From contig JAGLOO010000010.1 of the NCBI GenBank assembly GCA_023138875.1, forward strand, positions 44,314-108,313: a stretch of DNA of 64,000 bases, read 5' to 3'. Below are positions 1 to 8,285 of the stretch, one piece after another. The notes beneath the pieces were generated by a model. That model saw nothing but the letters and a program-made list of their open reading frames with translations. It was not told where the DNA came from and made no database searches. A program made the translations under genes and the position numbers. Numbering within the stretch: position 1 is the stretch's first letter; every line of letters starts with the position of its first letter. The DNA is from Bacteroidales bacterium. GTDB taxonomy: Bacteria > Bacteroidota > Bacteroidia > Bacteroidales > GCA-2748055.

Positions 1-38
1 GATTTTACATCTACACCAATAAACGGAGAGCCATCAGC

Positions 39-236
39 ATGGGAAAGCGGTTCTCTAGCCAAGAGCGCCAGGTCTACTGGGTGCAAAAAGAAACGATCGG
101 TTATTACGTGGTCAACCTGGACCATATCCGACGACTCAATAATAGCAATCTGAAATTTAAAGGAGGTACCAGGATTCACACAAGGGACCTGACCGACACC
201 TGCGAGTGGAGATCGCCTTCCTATGAATCACTTTAA
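39..236 (+). CDS. Small phage protein of unknown function, possibly 5'-partial
   Basis: The frame is open to the left edge of the window, so the 65-residue product from this ATG may be only the C-terminal part of a longer protein. It is basic and aromatic-rich with no motif I recognise. It is co-directional with the replication genes and ends 11 nt before the next start, which fits membership of the same early operon. That it is real is an inference from tight packing. Confidence 0.45.
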   Translation: MGKRFSSQERQVYWVQKETIGYYVVNLDHIRRLNNSNLKFKGGTRIHTRDLTDTCEWRSPSYESL

Positions 237-247
237 GCCGGTCGTAG

Positions 248-634
248 ATGAGTAATAACACAGTGGGTAATCTTGTAAAAAAAAGAGCAATGGATATAAA
301 CTTCAATGAAATAATGGAGGAGGTCAAACGACCTTCCCAGTACACCAAGGAGCAGTTTATGGAACTATGCCCGGGGGCCTTCCCTTCATGTGACCAGGAA
401 ACCGAATGGTGGGAAGAGTGGTTTGAAAAGAACAAAACGGAAGTAGATGAAGCTTACCAGCAGCACTGTCAGCAGCAAGCAGCGGAGTACTTCAATCATA
501 AACTTTTCCTTCGTGATTTCCTGGAAGAAAATTCCATTAACGGACGGAGTGAATTCATTCTTCAATACGATAACAGGCATGTTGTGATCACTCCTCTAAG
601 CCCCGAAGGAAAATCATTCAAGTTCAAACTATAG
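248..634 (+). CDS. Hypothetical phage early protein
   Basis: This is a 128-residue acidic protein, Glu/Gln-rich in the middle, with no membrane segment and no recognised family. A second ATG at 290 is a plausible alternative start. It lies 23 nt upstream of the primase-helicase in the same direction, so it is probably part of the replication operon. I infer no function. Confidence 0.6.
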   Translation: MSNNTVGNLVKKRAMDINFNEIMEEVKRPSQYTKEQFMELCPGAFPSCDQETEWWEEWFEKNKTEVDEAYQQHCQQQAAEYFNHKLFLRDFLEENSINGRSEFILQYDNRHVVITPLSPEGKSFKFKL

Positions 635-657
635 AATAAAGAAGCTTAGAATCCATT

Positions 658-3600
658 ATGAGTAGCAAAGGTATCCCGGAAGATGTAGCCACCCGGATCA
701 AAGAGCGTGCGAAGCTGGAAGATATTGTTCCAGGATTAAAGAAATACGGTAAGGATCTGATCACCAAGTGCCCGTTCTGTGGCGATGAAGGGAAGGGAAA
801 GGGATTGACAGTATCCCCGGCAAAGCAGATTTGGAAGTGTTTCTCCGGCTGTGGTAAGAGTGGCCTGGGTGCAGTAAGCTTTGTGATGGAGAGCGAAAAC
901 CTGAATTATCCGGACGCGCTCCGGTACCTGGCCAGCCATTACAATATGTTCATCGAAGGGCCAGGATTGGATCAAATTATTCCATCCACAAGCCACACCA
1001 TAAAGAAGTCCCAGCCGAAAAAGCCCAGAGGAAAATCATATTGCCAGCAGCAGTTGGAGTCCTCGGGCCTCATAGTAGAGGATGTGACCGTCTCGGTTAA
1101 GAAAGACAATAATACTACGATTGAGTCACCGGCATTCCGCTCCGGAACCCGGACGCAGTATGGTGATATCAACCCTGGTGATGGTGATGATATGCTTATT
1201 TATTATTACGACCTGGACGGCCGGCCGGTCCTATTTAAGAAGGAGGGGAGCAAGGTGCAGCATCAGCTGATCAGGGTCCGGTGGCAAAATCCCCTGCAGC
1301 ATCTCGACAAGAATGGTGATCCAATCAAATATCAATCCCCTCGAGGGTCGGGATCCCATATTTACATTCCTGAGCGGATCCGGAAGATGTATCATAATTC
1401 CAGGAAGATTAAAACGCTGTTTATCCAGGAAGGGGAGAAGAAGGCAGAAAAGTGTTGTAAGCACAATATCCCATCTGTCGGTGTGATGGGGATTAATAAT
1501 CTTGGATATCAGAGTCAATTCCCCGAAGAGTTGCAATATATCATCCAGCGCTGCGAGGTGGACAGGGTGATGTTCATGCTTGATGCCGATTGGAGCGATC
1601 TATCTGAGCAGCTCACCCCTGGTGACAGGGTTGATAACCGTCCCTGGAGTTTTTATTCAGCGGTCAAAAACTACAAGGAATACATGAAAACCCTGGTTCC
1701 GCTGGGGCTCTCGCTGGAGATATATTTTGGCTATGTCCGGACCAATAAAAATGAGGAGAAAGGGATTGATGATTTCCTTGCCGGCACGCTCAAGGGCCAG
1801 GAGAATAAGATGTCCAAGGATATTGAGAAGGCCATGTATGATAAGGAGGGTGATGGCAGGTACGTGAAAGTGCATAAGATCACCGAGGTAAGCGATACTT
1901 ATATAATAGACCAGTGGCTCTTAAATGACCTTGATAAATTTGCTGCCCGGCACCGAGAGGTACTGGAGAAGATGGGGGAGTTCACCTTCCGGAAGATCAA
2001 GCGCCGGTTCAACGCAGAGGGCCAGGTTGAGATGGCTCAACCATTACTCCCTGAGGAGCAGTACTGGCAGGAGGATGAAATAGAATCCAATAGCGGATTA
2101 AAGAAAAAGGTGCTGAAATTCAATTATAAAAGATGTTTTAAATTCCTGAATAACCGCGGCTACTGGCGTATCCTTATGAAATCAGGTGAGTTCCGATTCA
2201 TAAAGATCGATGGACCGGTGGTGGAGATTGTAGATACTTACCACATCAAAGATTTTGTTACAGAATTTACCGAGGAGCTCCGTGTTCATGACGATGTATT
2301 GGAGATGATATACCGGGGAGGGCCTCAGTACCTTGGCTTCGAGAAGCTTTCCAACCTTAAGTACTTTACCCCGACCTTCGAGCGGGCTGAGCGCACCAGT
2401 CAGTGTTTGTTTTTCAAGGAAAGGATATGGGAGATCTCCGACGAAGGGATCAAGGAACTTCGCTACAGTGGGATGAAAAACAAACTCTGGAAGGATAAGA
2501 TCATTGACTTTAATGCAGAGGTAGCAGATTCATTATTCGATGTCACCTGGATCACAGAGGACAATGCCTCCAAATTCCCCGGGTATTCACCAGGTGATTT
2601 CCATATGGGGTTTACCCATACCGGTCTTAAGTGTGATTTTTTAAGGTTCCTATTAAATACTTCAAATTTCTACTGGCGAAAGCGGAAGAAAGGACTGAAG
2701 CTCACTGATGAGGAAGAGGCCCTGACCACCCGCCATCTGCTAAACAAGCTTACTGCTATTGGTTACTTGCTTCATGATTATAAGAACGATTCGGAGATGA
2801 AGGCAGTGATCCCCATGGATGGGACACAGAGTGAGGTAGGGGCTTCTGAAGGGAGGACCGGGAAGAGTATTATTGGGGTGGGTATTGAGTATGTGATCCC
2901 CCAGGTGTACATCGCTGCCAAGAGTAAGAAGCTTACTGAGGATAGCTTTATTTTCGGTGAGGTGACAGAGAAAACCAAGAACATATTCCTGGATGATGTA
3001 CGTGCGAATGTCGATTTTGAGTTTTTCTTCCCACTGATTACCGGCAAGCTGAAGGTCAACCCAAAGGGTGGACAGCCCTTCACCCTGGGTAAAGAGGATA
3101 CTCCCAAGTTGCTTATGACAACGAACCATGCGATCAATGGAGATACTTCCTCCTTTACCGATCGCCAGGCATACATGGCATTCTCTGATTTCTACAATGA
3201 CAGCCACAAACCTGTGCATGACTTTCATCAAAACTTTTTTACTGAATGGGGTAAGGAGCAGTGGAACCTGTTCTATAACCTTATGGCCAGCTGTCTGATG
3301 TTGTATTTCCGATCGCTTAAAGAGGGGTGGGTAGGCAGTGGCCAGGGTATTATCGATCCTCCCATGGGGAATATAAAAAGGCGGCGGTTGCGTCAGCTGA
3401 TCGGTGAAGACTTTCTGACCTGGGCCGATGAATATTTCTCTGGTGAAGACAATGTTGAAACCTTCGGTACTCAGAAAAGAATGAACCGACAGCTGGTCCG
3501 GAAGGATGCGTATGATGATCTGCTGGATAAGAATCCCAACCTGCGCAAGTGGGTTACTCCCACCAATTTTGGAAAGAAGATCAAAGCCTTCTGCAAGTAC

Positions 3601-3762
3601 ATGGAATTCCATTACAACCCCACCAGGCCCAACAGGGAGGGGGTTGAGTTTGCCGATTTCCTCAGAGATAAACCCGGCGAGTCATTCATTGGAGATGCAG
3701 ATAAATCTGCAGGGCTTGAGTATATCACAATTGCGGATCAAGATTATTTTGAAGCATCATGA
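658..3762 (+). CDS. Phage primase-helicase fusion (CHC2 zinc finger, TOPRIM-like, SF3-like ATPase)
   Basis: A 1,034-residue protein that should make primers and unwind DNA at the phage fork. The N-terminus has a DnaG-type zinc-binding motif with cysteines at 38, 41, 61 and 65. A TOPRIM-like segment follows, with FIQEGEKKAEK near residue 252 and FMLDADW near 304. The C-terminal third carries a P-loop (SEGRTGKS, near 730) and a Walker B-like FLDDV near 777, followed by a TTNH segment typical of superfamily 3/D5-like helicases. The region between TOPRIM and helicase is long and unassigned. Its stop overlaps the next start by 4 nt (ATGA). The replicative role is well supported by the domains; the exact helicase subfamily is inferred. 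Confidence 0.88.
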   Translation: MSSKGIPEDVATRIKERAKLEDIVPGLKKYGKDLITKCPFCGDEGKGKGLTVSPAKQIWKCFSGCGKSGLGAVSFVMESENLNYPDALRYLASHYNMFIEGPGLDQIIPSTSHTIKKSQPKKPRGKSYCQQQLESSGLIVEDVTVSVKKDNNTTIESPAFRSGTRTQYGDINPGDGDDMLIYYYDLDGRPVLFKKEGSKVQHQLIRVRWQNPLQHLDKNGDPIKYQSPRGSGSHIYIPERIRKMYHNSRKIKTLFIQEGEKKAEKCCKHNIPSVGVMGINNLGYQSQFPEELQYIIQRCEVDRVMFMLDADWSDLSEQLTPGDRVDNRPWSFYSAVKNYKEYMKTLVPLGLSLEIYFGYVRTNKNEEKGIDDFLAGTLKGQENKMSKDIEKAMYDKEGDGRYVKVHKITEVSDTYIIDQWLLNDLDKFAARHREVLEKMGEFTFRKIKRRFNAEGQVEMAQPLLPEEQYWQEDEIESNSGLKKKVLKFNYKRCFKFLNNRGYWRILMKSGEFRFIKIDGPVVEIVDTYHIKDFVTEFTEELRVHDDVLEMIYRGGPQYLGFEKLSNLKYFTPTFERAERTSQCLFFKERIWEISDEGIKELRYSGMKNKLWKDKIIDFNAEVADSLFDVTWITEDNASKFPGYSPGDFHMGFTHTGLKCDFLRFLLNTSNFYWRKRKKGLKLTDEEEALTTRHLLNKLTAIGYLLHDYKNDSEMKAVIPMDGTQSEVGASEGRTGKSIIGVGIEYVIPQVYIAAKSKKLTEDSFIFGEVTEKTKNIFLDDVRANVDFEFFFPLITGKLKVNPKGGQPFTLGKEDTPKLLMTTNHAINGDTSSFTDRQAYMAFSDFYNDSHKPVHDFHQNFFTEWGKEQWNLFYNLMASCLMLYFRSLKEGWVGSGQGIIDPPMGNIKRRRLRQLIGEDFLTWADEYFSGEDNVETFGTQKRMNRQLVRKDAYDDLLDKNPNLRKWVTPTNFGKKIKAFCKYMEFHYNPTRPNREGVEFADFLRDKPGESFIGDADKSAGLEYITIADQDYFEAS

Positions 3763-4001
3763 AAGAGCAGATAAACGATAGGGGATATCGATTCTATCCA
3801 TCGCTTCCGGAGAACACACGCCCGGGCCACCTGGTAGATTTCATGAAGGGAAGGAGTAAAAGGATCGGGATGGAATACCTGACCTATAGTGATATCGCTG
3901 ATGTGTATTACGTCAATGTTGTGCGCGAAGGAACCACCGGTGCCAGGATAAAGGAGTTCATCGATGCCGGGATGCTATATGTATTTACTAACACAAACTA
4001 A
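3759..4001 (+). CDS. Hypothetical phage early protein
   Basis: An 80-residue protein translationally coupled to the primase-helicase by an ATGA overlap. No motif is recognised. The tight coupling suggests co-expression with replication functions. Confidence 0.6.
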   Translation: MKEQINDRGYRFYPSLPENTRPGHLVDFMKGRSKRIGMEYLTYSDIADVYYVNVVREGTTGARIKEFIDAGMLYVFTNTN

Positions 4002-4005
4002 TATT

Positions 4006-4407
4006 ATGAATCAAACTATTTCTGCTCAGGCAATCGAAAGATTGCAACGCCACTCTCTGCAGGTTGTGCATCGAACTCTATCGCAGGAGAATATCCTAAA
4101 GGCAGTGTGCAGTGAATTTATGATCTCAAAGTTCATTATTCATTCAGGATCCTCTGCAGACCAGGCTGTGATCCCCCGTTCAGTTGTGTTTCTTTTTGCG
4201 ATGCTCCTGGATGGGTATACTTTGAAGTCAACCGGCGCAGAGTTTGGAGGGAAGGATCACTCCACTGTTGTCCATGGATTAAAGTCCGTCGCCAGGGAGT
4301 ATGATATCAACCGGCAGTTCCGGAAGAAGGTGGACCGGATCCGGATCCAGTTTAATATCTCTCCGGAGAGCTTTGATCTGCACATTAACCGATGGAGGAG
4401 AAAGTGA
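4006..4407 (+). CDS. DnaA domain IV-like DNA-binding protein
   Basis: A 133-residue protein whose C-terminal half resembles the DnaA-box-binding domain of the bacterial initiator. The signature GGKDHSTVVHGLK corresponds to the conserved helix-turn-helix segment of DnaA domain IV. There is no AAA+ domain, so this is a stand-alone DNA-binding module. I start it at 4006 because the 14 codons upstream overlap the preceding gene. It may direct the phage helicase to an origin, or compete with host DnaA; both are inferences. TGATG coupling links it to the next gene. Confidence 0.8.
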   Translation: MNQTISAQAIERLQRHSLQVVHRTLSQENILKAVCSEFMISKFIIHSGSSADQAVIPRSVVFLFAMLLDGYTLKSTGAEFGGKDHSTVVHGLKSVAREYDINRQFRKKVDRIRIQFNISPESFDLHINRWRRK

Positions 4408-4652
4408 TGGCTAAAATGACAAAGGAAACAGCAAGGCTTGTTCACTTCAAGGGCCGCAAGCGGGTCCTCGAGGAGCGCTTGGAAAAGCTGGCTAATGAAG
4501 GCACCATCGATGAGTTCATCGAGGTTGGTCGGGAACTCGATACTATTGATCACCGTATTCAGGTGGCTGAGAATTTCCTGGAGGAAGGATTTAAAACAAG
4601 TGTGAAGGAAACCTACACCGTTACCTCCAGTGTTCGTCCATATGCTCACTAA
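4407..4652 (+). CDS. Small helical phage protein
   Basis: An 81-residue Lys/Glu-rich, probably coiled-coil protein. The start at 4407 overlaps the previous stop (TGATG) and is preceded by a purine-rich GGAGGAG at 4395-4401; the alternative ATG at 4392 lies before that. Function unknown. Confidence 0.6.
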   Translation: MAKMTKETARLVHFKGRKRVLEERLEKLANEGTIDEFIEVGRELDTIDHRIQVAENFLEEGFKTSVKETYTVTSSVRPYAH

Positions 4653-4662
4653 ACTATAGATC

Positions 4663-4815
4663 ATGCAGGAATTACTCCACTGCCTGGCAGCAATCGGTAT
4701 ACTGAGCGCTGCTGCCTTTTTACCAACCCTCGGAATTTTTTACACAGTGTACCGGTTGTTGGAGAAGGATCCGGATGGATCCACACAAGAACGATTTAAA
4801 ACGATTTTGAAATAA
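4663..4815 (+). CDS. 50-residue single-span membrane protein
   Basis: A small ORF starting MQELLHCLAAIGIL. One hydrophobic segment covers about residues 4-30, followed by a charged tail ending in FKTILK. It begins 10 nt after the preceding stop in the same direction. Phage early regions often carry such peptides; function unknown. Confidence 0.5.
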   Translation: MQELLHCLAAIGILSAAAFLPTLGIFYTVYRLLEKDPDGSTQERFKTILK

Positions 4816-4849
4816 CCTGGTTAAAACGCCGTAATAGGCTATTATACAC

Positions 4850-5029
4850 ATGAGATATACTTATCTCGGAGACAGACTATCCAGTTTAAGGGGGATTCAA
4901 TGTGATCCAGTGCTCAGGCCAAACGGCAAGTGTATAAGAAGCAGAATGGGGACGATGCTGGTCACGGATGGAAACAATCAGCACATCGTGCTTGCCAGGT
5001 TATTACGAATCAATAATAGACAGTCATGA
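4850..5029 (+). CDS. Small phage protein with YLGDRL and GKCIR motifs
   Basis: A 59-residue protein starting MRYTYLGDRLSSLRGIQC, with a central GKCIRSRMGTMLV and an ILARLLR-like end (IVLARLLRI). From memory, similar short proteins occur in other Bacteroidota phages and prophages; their function is unknown to me. Its stop overlaps the next start (ATGA). Confidence 0.55.
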   Translation: MRYTYLGDRLSSLRGIQCDPVLRPNGKCIRSRMGTMLVTDGNNQHIVLARLLRINNRQS

Positions 5030-5163
5030 AAAGGCTTAAGAAGACAATAGGTATAATTCTCGATACAATTTACCTGGCACTTAGCGATTGTGATGGTATG
5101 TGTAACCTATGTAATCAAGAGCTGAGGTCCAGGTGCTTTGAAAGGAAGAAAATCAATCCTTAA
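5026..5163 (+). CDS. Cysteine-containing 45-residue phage peptide
   Basis: A short ORF coupled by ATGA overlap to the upstream gene. It contains a CDGMCNLC cluster that might bind a metal with the later Cys at about residue 37. Translation is plausible from the coupling, but the small size limits confidence. Confidence 0.4.
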   Translation: MKRLKKTIGIILDTIYLALSDCDGMCNLCNQELRSRCFERKKINP

Positions 5164-5165
5164 TC

Positions 5166-5291
5166 ATGAAACAACCGGTACGAGATTATCATTTACCCAA
5201 AGATCTGTGGGACTTCTATCGGCAGGCGATAGAGAGGTCTCACAGAAAAACAAAATCAAAATCAGATGAGCAGACGGATATGGACACCTGA
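5166..5291 (+). CDS. 41-residue phage peptide
   Basis: A short basic ORF starting MKQPVRDYHLPKDLWDFY, 2 nt after the previous stop and overlapping the HNH gene start by 26 nt. No family recognised. Supported mainly by position within a gapless string of small genes. Confidence 0.4.
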   Translation: MKQPVRDYHLPKDLWDFYRQAIERSHRKTKSKSDEQTDMDT

Positions 5292-5883
5292 TGAAGATCA
5301 ATACATGTATGACTATTATGCAAATGAATCTCAAAAGGAAATTGCAAAAGTGATCGGAAGAAGTGTCTCCGCAATCCAGAATCGCGGCCGCACCTTGGGA
5401 CTGAGCAAATCAGAAGCTTATATGGCAGATTCTGATAATCTCTCCAGGTTCAAAAAAGGTCATGTCTCACACAATAAAGGGAAGAAGATATCACCAGAAC
5501 AGTATGCCAGGTGTAAGGCCACGATGTTCAAGCCAGGTATCATCCCGAAAAACACTGTGCCGGTCGGTACGATCAGAGAGAGGCACAACTACAAACGAGA
5601 CAGCTGCTATTTGTTAATCAAGGTTGCGGAGCCAGGTGAGTGGGAGCATCTCCACAGGCATGTCTGGGAGGCTGAGAATGGACCAATCCCGAAGAAGATG
5701 AATCTGGTGTTCAAAGATGGGAATTTCCGGAACTGTCAGCTGGAGAACCTGGAGCTGATCACCAACGATGAGCTGATGCGACGCAATACAATTCACAACC
5801 AGTATCCAGAGGAGGTAGTGAGAACCGTTCAACTCCTGGGTGCACTTAAACGGAGAATTAAAAATCATGAAAAACAAAATTGA
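5266..5883 (+). CDS. HNH endonuclease with N-terminal helix-turn-helix
   Basis: A 205-residue protein. Residues 5-50 resemble a Myb/SANT-like DNA-binding helix-turn-helix (WTPDEDQYMYDYY, then IAKVIGRSVSAIQNR). The C-terminal half has the HNH_3-type core: LHRHVWEAENGPIP, then an NLVFKDGN strand and NCQLENLELIT. Such proteins are common in phages as free-standing homing endonucleases or packaging-associated nucleases. Its position in the early region, far from terminase, favours a homing-type or replication-linked role; this is inference. Confidence 0.8.
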   Translation: MSRRIWTPDEDQYMYDYYANESQKEIAKVIGRSVSAIQNRGRTLGLSKSEAYMADSDNLSRFKKGHVSHNKGKKISPEQYARCKATMFKPGIIPKNTVPVGTIRERHNYKRDSCYLLIKVAEPGEWEHLHRHVWEAENGPIPKKMNLVFKDGNFRNCQLENLELITNDELMRRNTIHNQYPEEVVRTVQLLGALKRRIKNHEKQN

Positions 5884-6106
5884 AGATTTACGCAATCACC
5901 TATTCGACACCATTGAGAAGCTGAAGGATGGAGACATGGAACTGGAAACCGCAAAGGCAGTCACCAACGCGGCTCAGACAATTGTGAATTCAGTGAAGGT
6001 GGAGGTCGATTTCATTAAAGTACTTGGAGGCGCCGGCGAGGGCACCGGGTTCATTCCACTTGATGCAAGGAAGCCAAACGGTGAACCCTTGGGAGAGGAT
6101 GAATAA
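5867..6106 (+). CDS. Conserved-looking small phage protein
   Basis: A 79-residue helical protein starting MKNKIEDLRNHLFDTIEKL. The ATG at 5867 is chosen because it overlaps the end of the HNH gene in the usual short-overlap style; the upstream ATG at 5840 lies deeper in that gene. No enzymatic motif. From memory, proteins of this type recur in Bacteroidota prophages next to HNH genes. Confidence 0.6.
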   Translation: MKNKIEDLRNHLFDTIEKLKDGDMELETAKAVTNAAQTIVNSVKVEVDFIKVLGGAGEGTGFIPLDARKPNGEPLGEDE

Positions 6107-6341
6107 CCTACATCTACAGTATAAACGTGAGACCGGTTGCTCAGTAAAGGAGTGGGAATTCGGTGTGATCCGGAGCCGCGGTCAGTGGATCCTGGATCCT
6201 TCAGAGGTAGATGATCAATTCGTACTGGAGCAGCTCACTGGCTACTCTGGCCGCATCTTGATCCCGGATCTTGAATACATTGCCTGGTTGGAGGAGCAGT
6301 TGCAAAACCTGCTTCTCCATGGAAAATTTCCGCAGAAATAG
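6099..6341 (+). CDS. Hypothetical small phage protein, last of the early string
   Basis: An 80-residue protein starting MNNLHLQYKRETGCS, with a C-terminal helix (IPDLEYIAWLEEQL). It overlaps the previous gene by 8 nt. It is the last tightly packed gene before an AT-rich 240-nt gap, so the early operon probably ends here. Confidence 0.6.
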   Translation: MNNLHLQYKRETGCSVKEWEFGVIRSRGQWILDPSEVDDQFVLEQLTGYSGRILIPDLEYIAWLEEQLQNLLLHGKFPQK

Positions 6342-6581
6342 AGGTTATTCACCATTTGCCATATATCACGATACTTTCATATCAACCAAAAAGAATCCTT
6401 GTAAACTACTGTATATGTGCAACTTTTCAAGCTTGAAATCGTTATAGTATTAAATAATTGTTGCAATTGATATACACATAATACGATTTTTCATACTTTA
6501 GCTACATAAACCTTCACCAGAAAAGCCTCTTACTGTTGTATACTTGTACGGTTACATAGTAAATTCTAAACTGAACCATTC

Positions 6582-7106
6582 ATGCTTAAGGAACAACCTT
6601 CTGCCATCTCGGTTACTGATCAGAAAGCTCAGATTGAACAGGCATTATCCATGCTCACACAAGTTTTTGAGGGCATGGCAACCGATGCTGGTACGAGTGA
6701 GATATTGTATAAAATGGGTCTCGAAGATACATTATCTCGTATCGTTAAACAGATGATCGAGAATCCGGTTGAAGAGCTCTATGCCGGCATTCGTAAAATG
6801 AATAACGAGTTCTCTGGACTGCAGAAGATAATTATAAATCAATTCATCTTACTTTCAATTAAGAACTCAAGTCTCAGTGCCGCATACCTGGAGAAGAATG
6901 ACAACAATCCATTGACCTATCATCTTTGTCTGAAAGAGAATTCATTACCTAACCGGGGGAAGATAAGGAAGATGTTGGGTGCTTATAATGATAATGAGAT
7001 GGCCGAGCAGTTTCCGGTTATACTTCATTTCATTGATGAACAAATGCACTCAGAGTTGAAGAAGCAGTACTCCGACTCCAGCCTATTCGAAACGATTGAA
7101 GGTTAA
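6582..7106 (+). CDS. Unknown helical protein, partner of the HEPN-type gene
   Basis: A 174-residue, mostly alpha-helical soluble protein with no recognised family. It overlaps the next gene by 11 nt, which implies co-translation. It follows an AT-rich 240-nt gap that could hold its own promoter. Together with its neighbours it forms a cargo island between the replication and head modules. An antitoxin or sensor role is possible but not shown. Confidence 0.6.
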   Translation: MLKEQPSAISVTDQKAQIEQALSMLTQVFEGMATDAGTSEILYKMGLEDTLSRIVKQMIENPVEELYAGIRKMNNEFSGLQKIIINQFILLSIKNSSLSAAYLEKNDNNPLTYHLCLKENSLPNRGKIRKMLGAYNDNEMAEQFPVILHFIDEQMHSELKKQYSDSSLFETIEG

Positions 7107-7497
7107 AGATCATATCGGAAAGGCAAAGCACAACGAGCGTTTCGTCTCAATGGTTGAAGAGCAATTTGGTTCTGATTTCCTTGATTGGTGTATCACTGCT
7201 GTATTTTACTCAGCACTTCATTATATGAGTGCTTTTATCGCTCATTCCAAGAAAAAAATTCCCACACGACACAGACAGACTCGTGCTCTGTTGGATCCAG
7301 AAGGAGAAAATACACTTTCTATGGAGTATATCCCCTATGAAGCATACAACGAATTGTATGAATATGCTCATAAGACTAGGTACCTGAAACACCATAATGG
7401 TATTGCATCGGCCGCTATTATCGAAAAGGATTTTAAAGAGTGTAAAACCAATTTGGGTATTATCAAGGAGTTTGTTGGGAAACACGGGATTCGCTAA
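7096..7497 (+). CDS. HEPN-superfamily-like protein
   Basis: A 133-residue protein beginning at a TTG (7096) that overlaps the previous stop. The core FLDWCITAVFYSALHY followed by TRHRQTR and a late TRYLKHH resembles a widespread uncharacterised HEPN-like family. RYLKHH matches the R-x4-6-H pattern of HEPN ribonucleases. HEPN proteins are frequent toxins and anti-phage effectors. The catalytic assignment rests on this motif alone. It converges on, and overlaps by 4 nt, the opposite-strand DUF4145 gene. Confidence 0.6.
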   Translation: MKVKDHIGKAKHNERFVSMVEEQFGSDFLDWCITAVFYSALHYMSAFIAHSKKKIPTRHRQTRALLDPEGENTLSMEYIPYEAYNELYEYAHKTRYLKHHNGIASAAIIEKDFKECKTNLGIIKEFVGKHGIR

Positions 7498-8285
7498 GTA
7501 AGCTTTCTGCTTCTTTTCAACTCCTCCTGCAAAGCCTTCGTTTTTTTTGGTTTGACGAATATTTCATGAATTACAGATATGAACAGATCATGGAGGCCTT
7601 TTGCATCATTCTCTGTGAATTCATGCAATGAAACATCTTTGTCTGGATGGGCTCCCTGATTGCCAATGTTCTTCACTAATTCAGAGTTCTCGTGGAAGAC
7701 CTCAGTTAAATCAATATCCAAGGAGTTCTTGTTTGATTTCAACCATTCCAGTTGCAGAAATAAAGTTTTGCCTTTGGCCCCCAGAACATCTTTCGCGATT
7801 ATCTGTAAAGCTCTTCTAAACAAAATAGCAGCTGCAATAAATTTGGAATGAGCGAGACAATAATTTGCCTCAATAACAGTATTTCTGAGCGATGTATGTT
7901 CTTCAGAAATGCTATTATTCAACCAGTTCTCTTCAGAAATTGGCAGCCGATAGAGCTCATAGCAGTTATACACTAATTTAGTTTCGTCATCTGCACCTTC
8001 GGCTTTTTGGATGAGAGGCTCTTCATTAAGTTGGACGGCCTGGATGAAACTCTTTCTTCGACAACTGGGGCATTCTACGAAAAATGTGATAAATCTAGGA
8101 TAAGAGTATGTAGTATGGTATGTTTCTTGGAATGCTCGTGTATAAACCTTTAAAAAGACATCCCTGTTACATGCATTACACTTTTGAGCGAGTTCCCGTG
8201 AGTATTCCAAATTTGGAGAGGACAGAATCTTTTTATAGTTATTCAGAATGTATTTTTCGAATTCTTCTTTGTTCAATAATTTCAT
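7494..8285 (-). CDS. DUF4145 (HEPN-like) protein with N-terminal zinc ribbon
   Basis: A 263-residue protein. An N-terminal pair CNAC and CPSC (residues about 36-77) suggests a zinc ribbon. The C-terminal region (ILFRRALQIIAKDVLGAKGK, then IGNQGAHPD) is typical of DUF4145, a HEPN-related domain often found with restriction and other defence genes. Apart from the integrase it is the only prophage gene on the minus strand in this window, as expected of lysogenically expressed cargo. Its promoter would lie in the 8286-8720 spacer. A defence or exclusion role is inferred. Confidence 0.75.
   Translation of the reverse strand: MKLLNKEEFEKYILNNYKKILSSPNLEYSRELAQKCNACNRDVFLKVYTRAFQETYHTTYSYPRFITFFVECPSCRRKSFIQAVQLNEEPLIQKAEGADDETKLVYNCYELYRLPISEENWLNNSISEEHTSLRNTVIEANYCLAHSKFIAAAILFRRALQIIAKDVLGAKGKTLFLQLEWLKSNKNSLDIDLTEVFHENSELVKNIGNQGAHPDKDVSLHEFTENDAKGLHDLFISVIHEIFVKPKKTKALQEELKRSRKLT

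Noticed and set aside
2740..3612. Long minus-strand frame (290 codons) opposite the primase-helicase
   Set aside because: It is a shadow of a strongly supported gene; its composition is atypical and it has no motifs.
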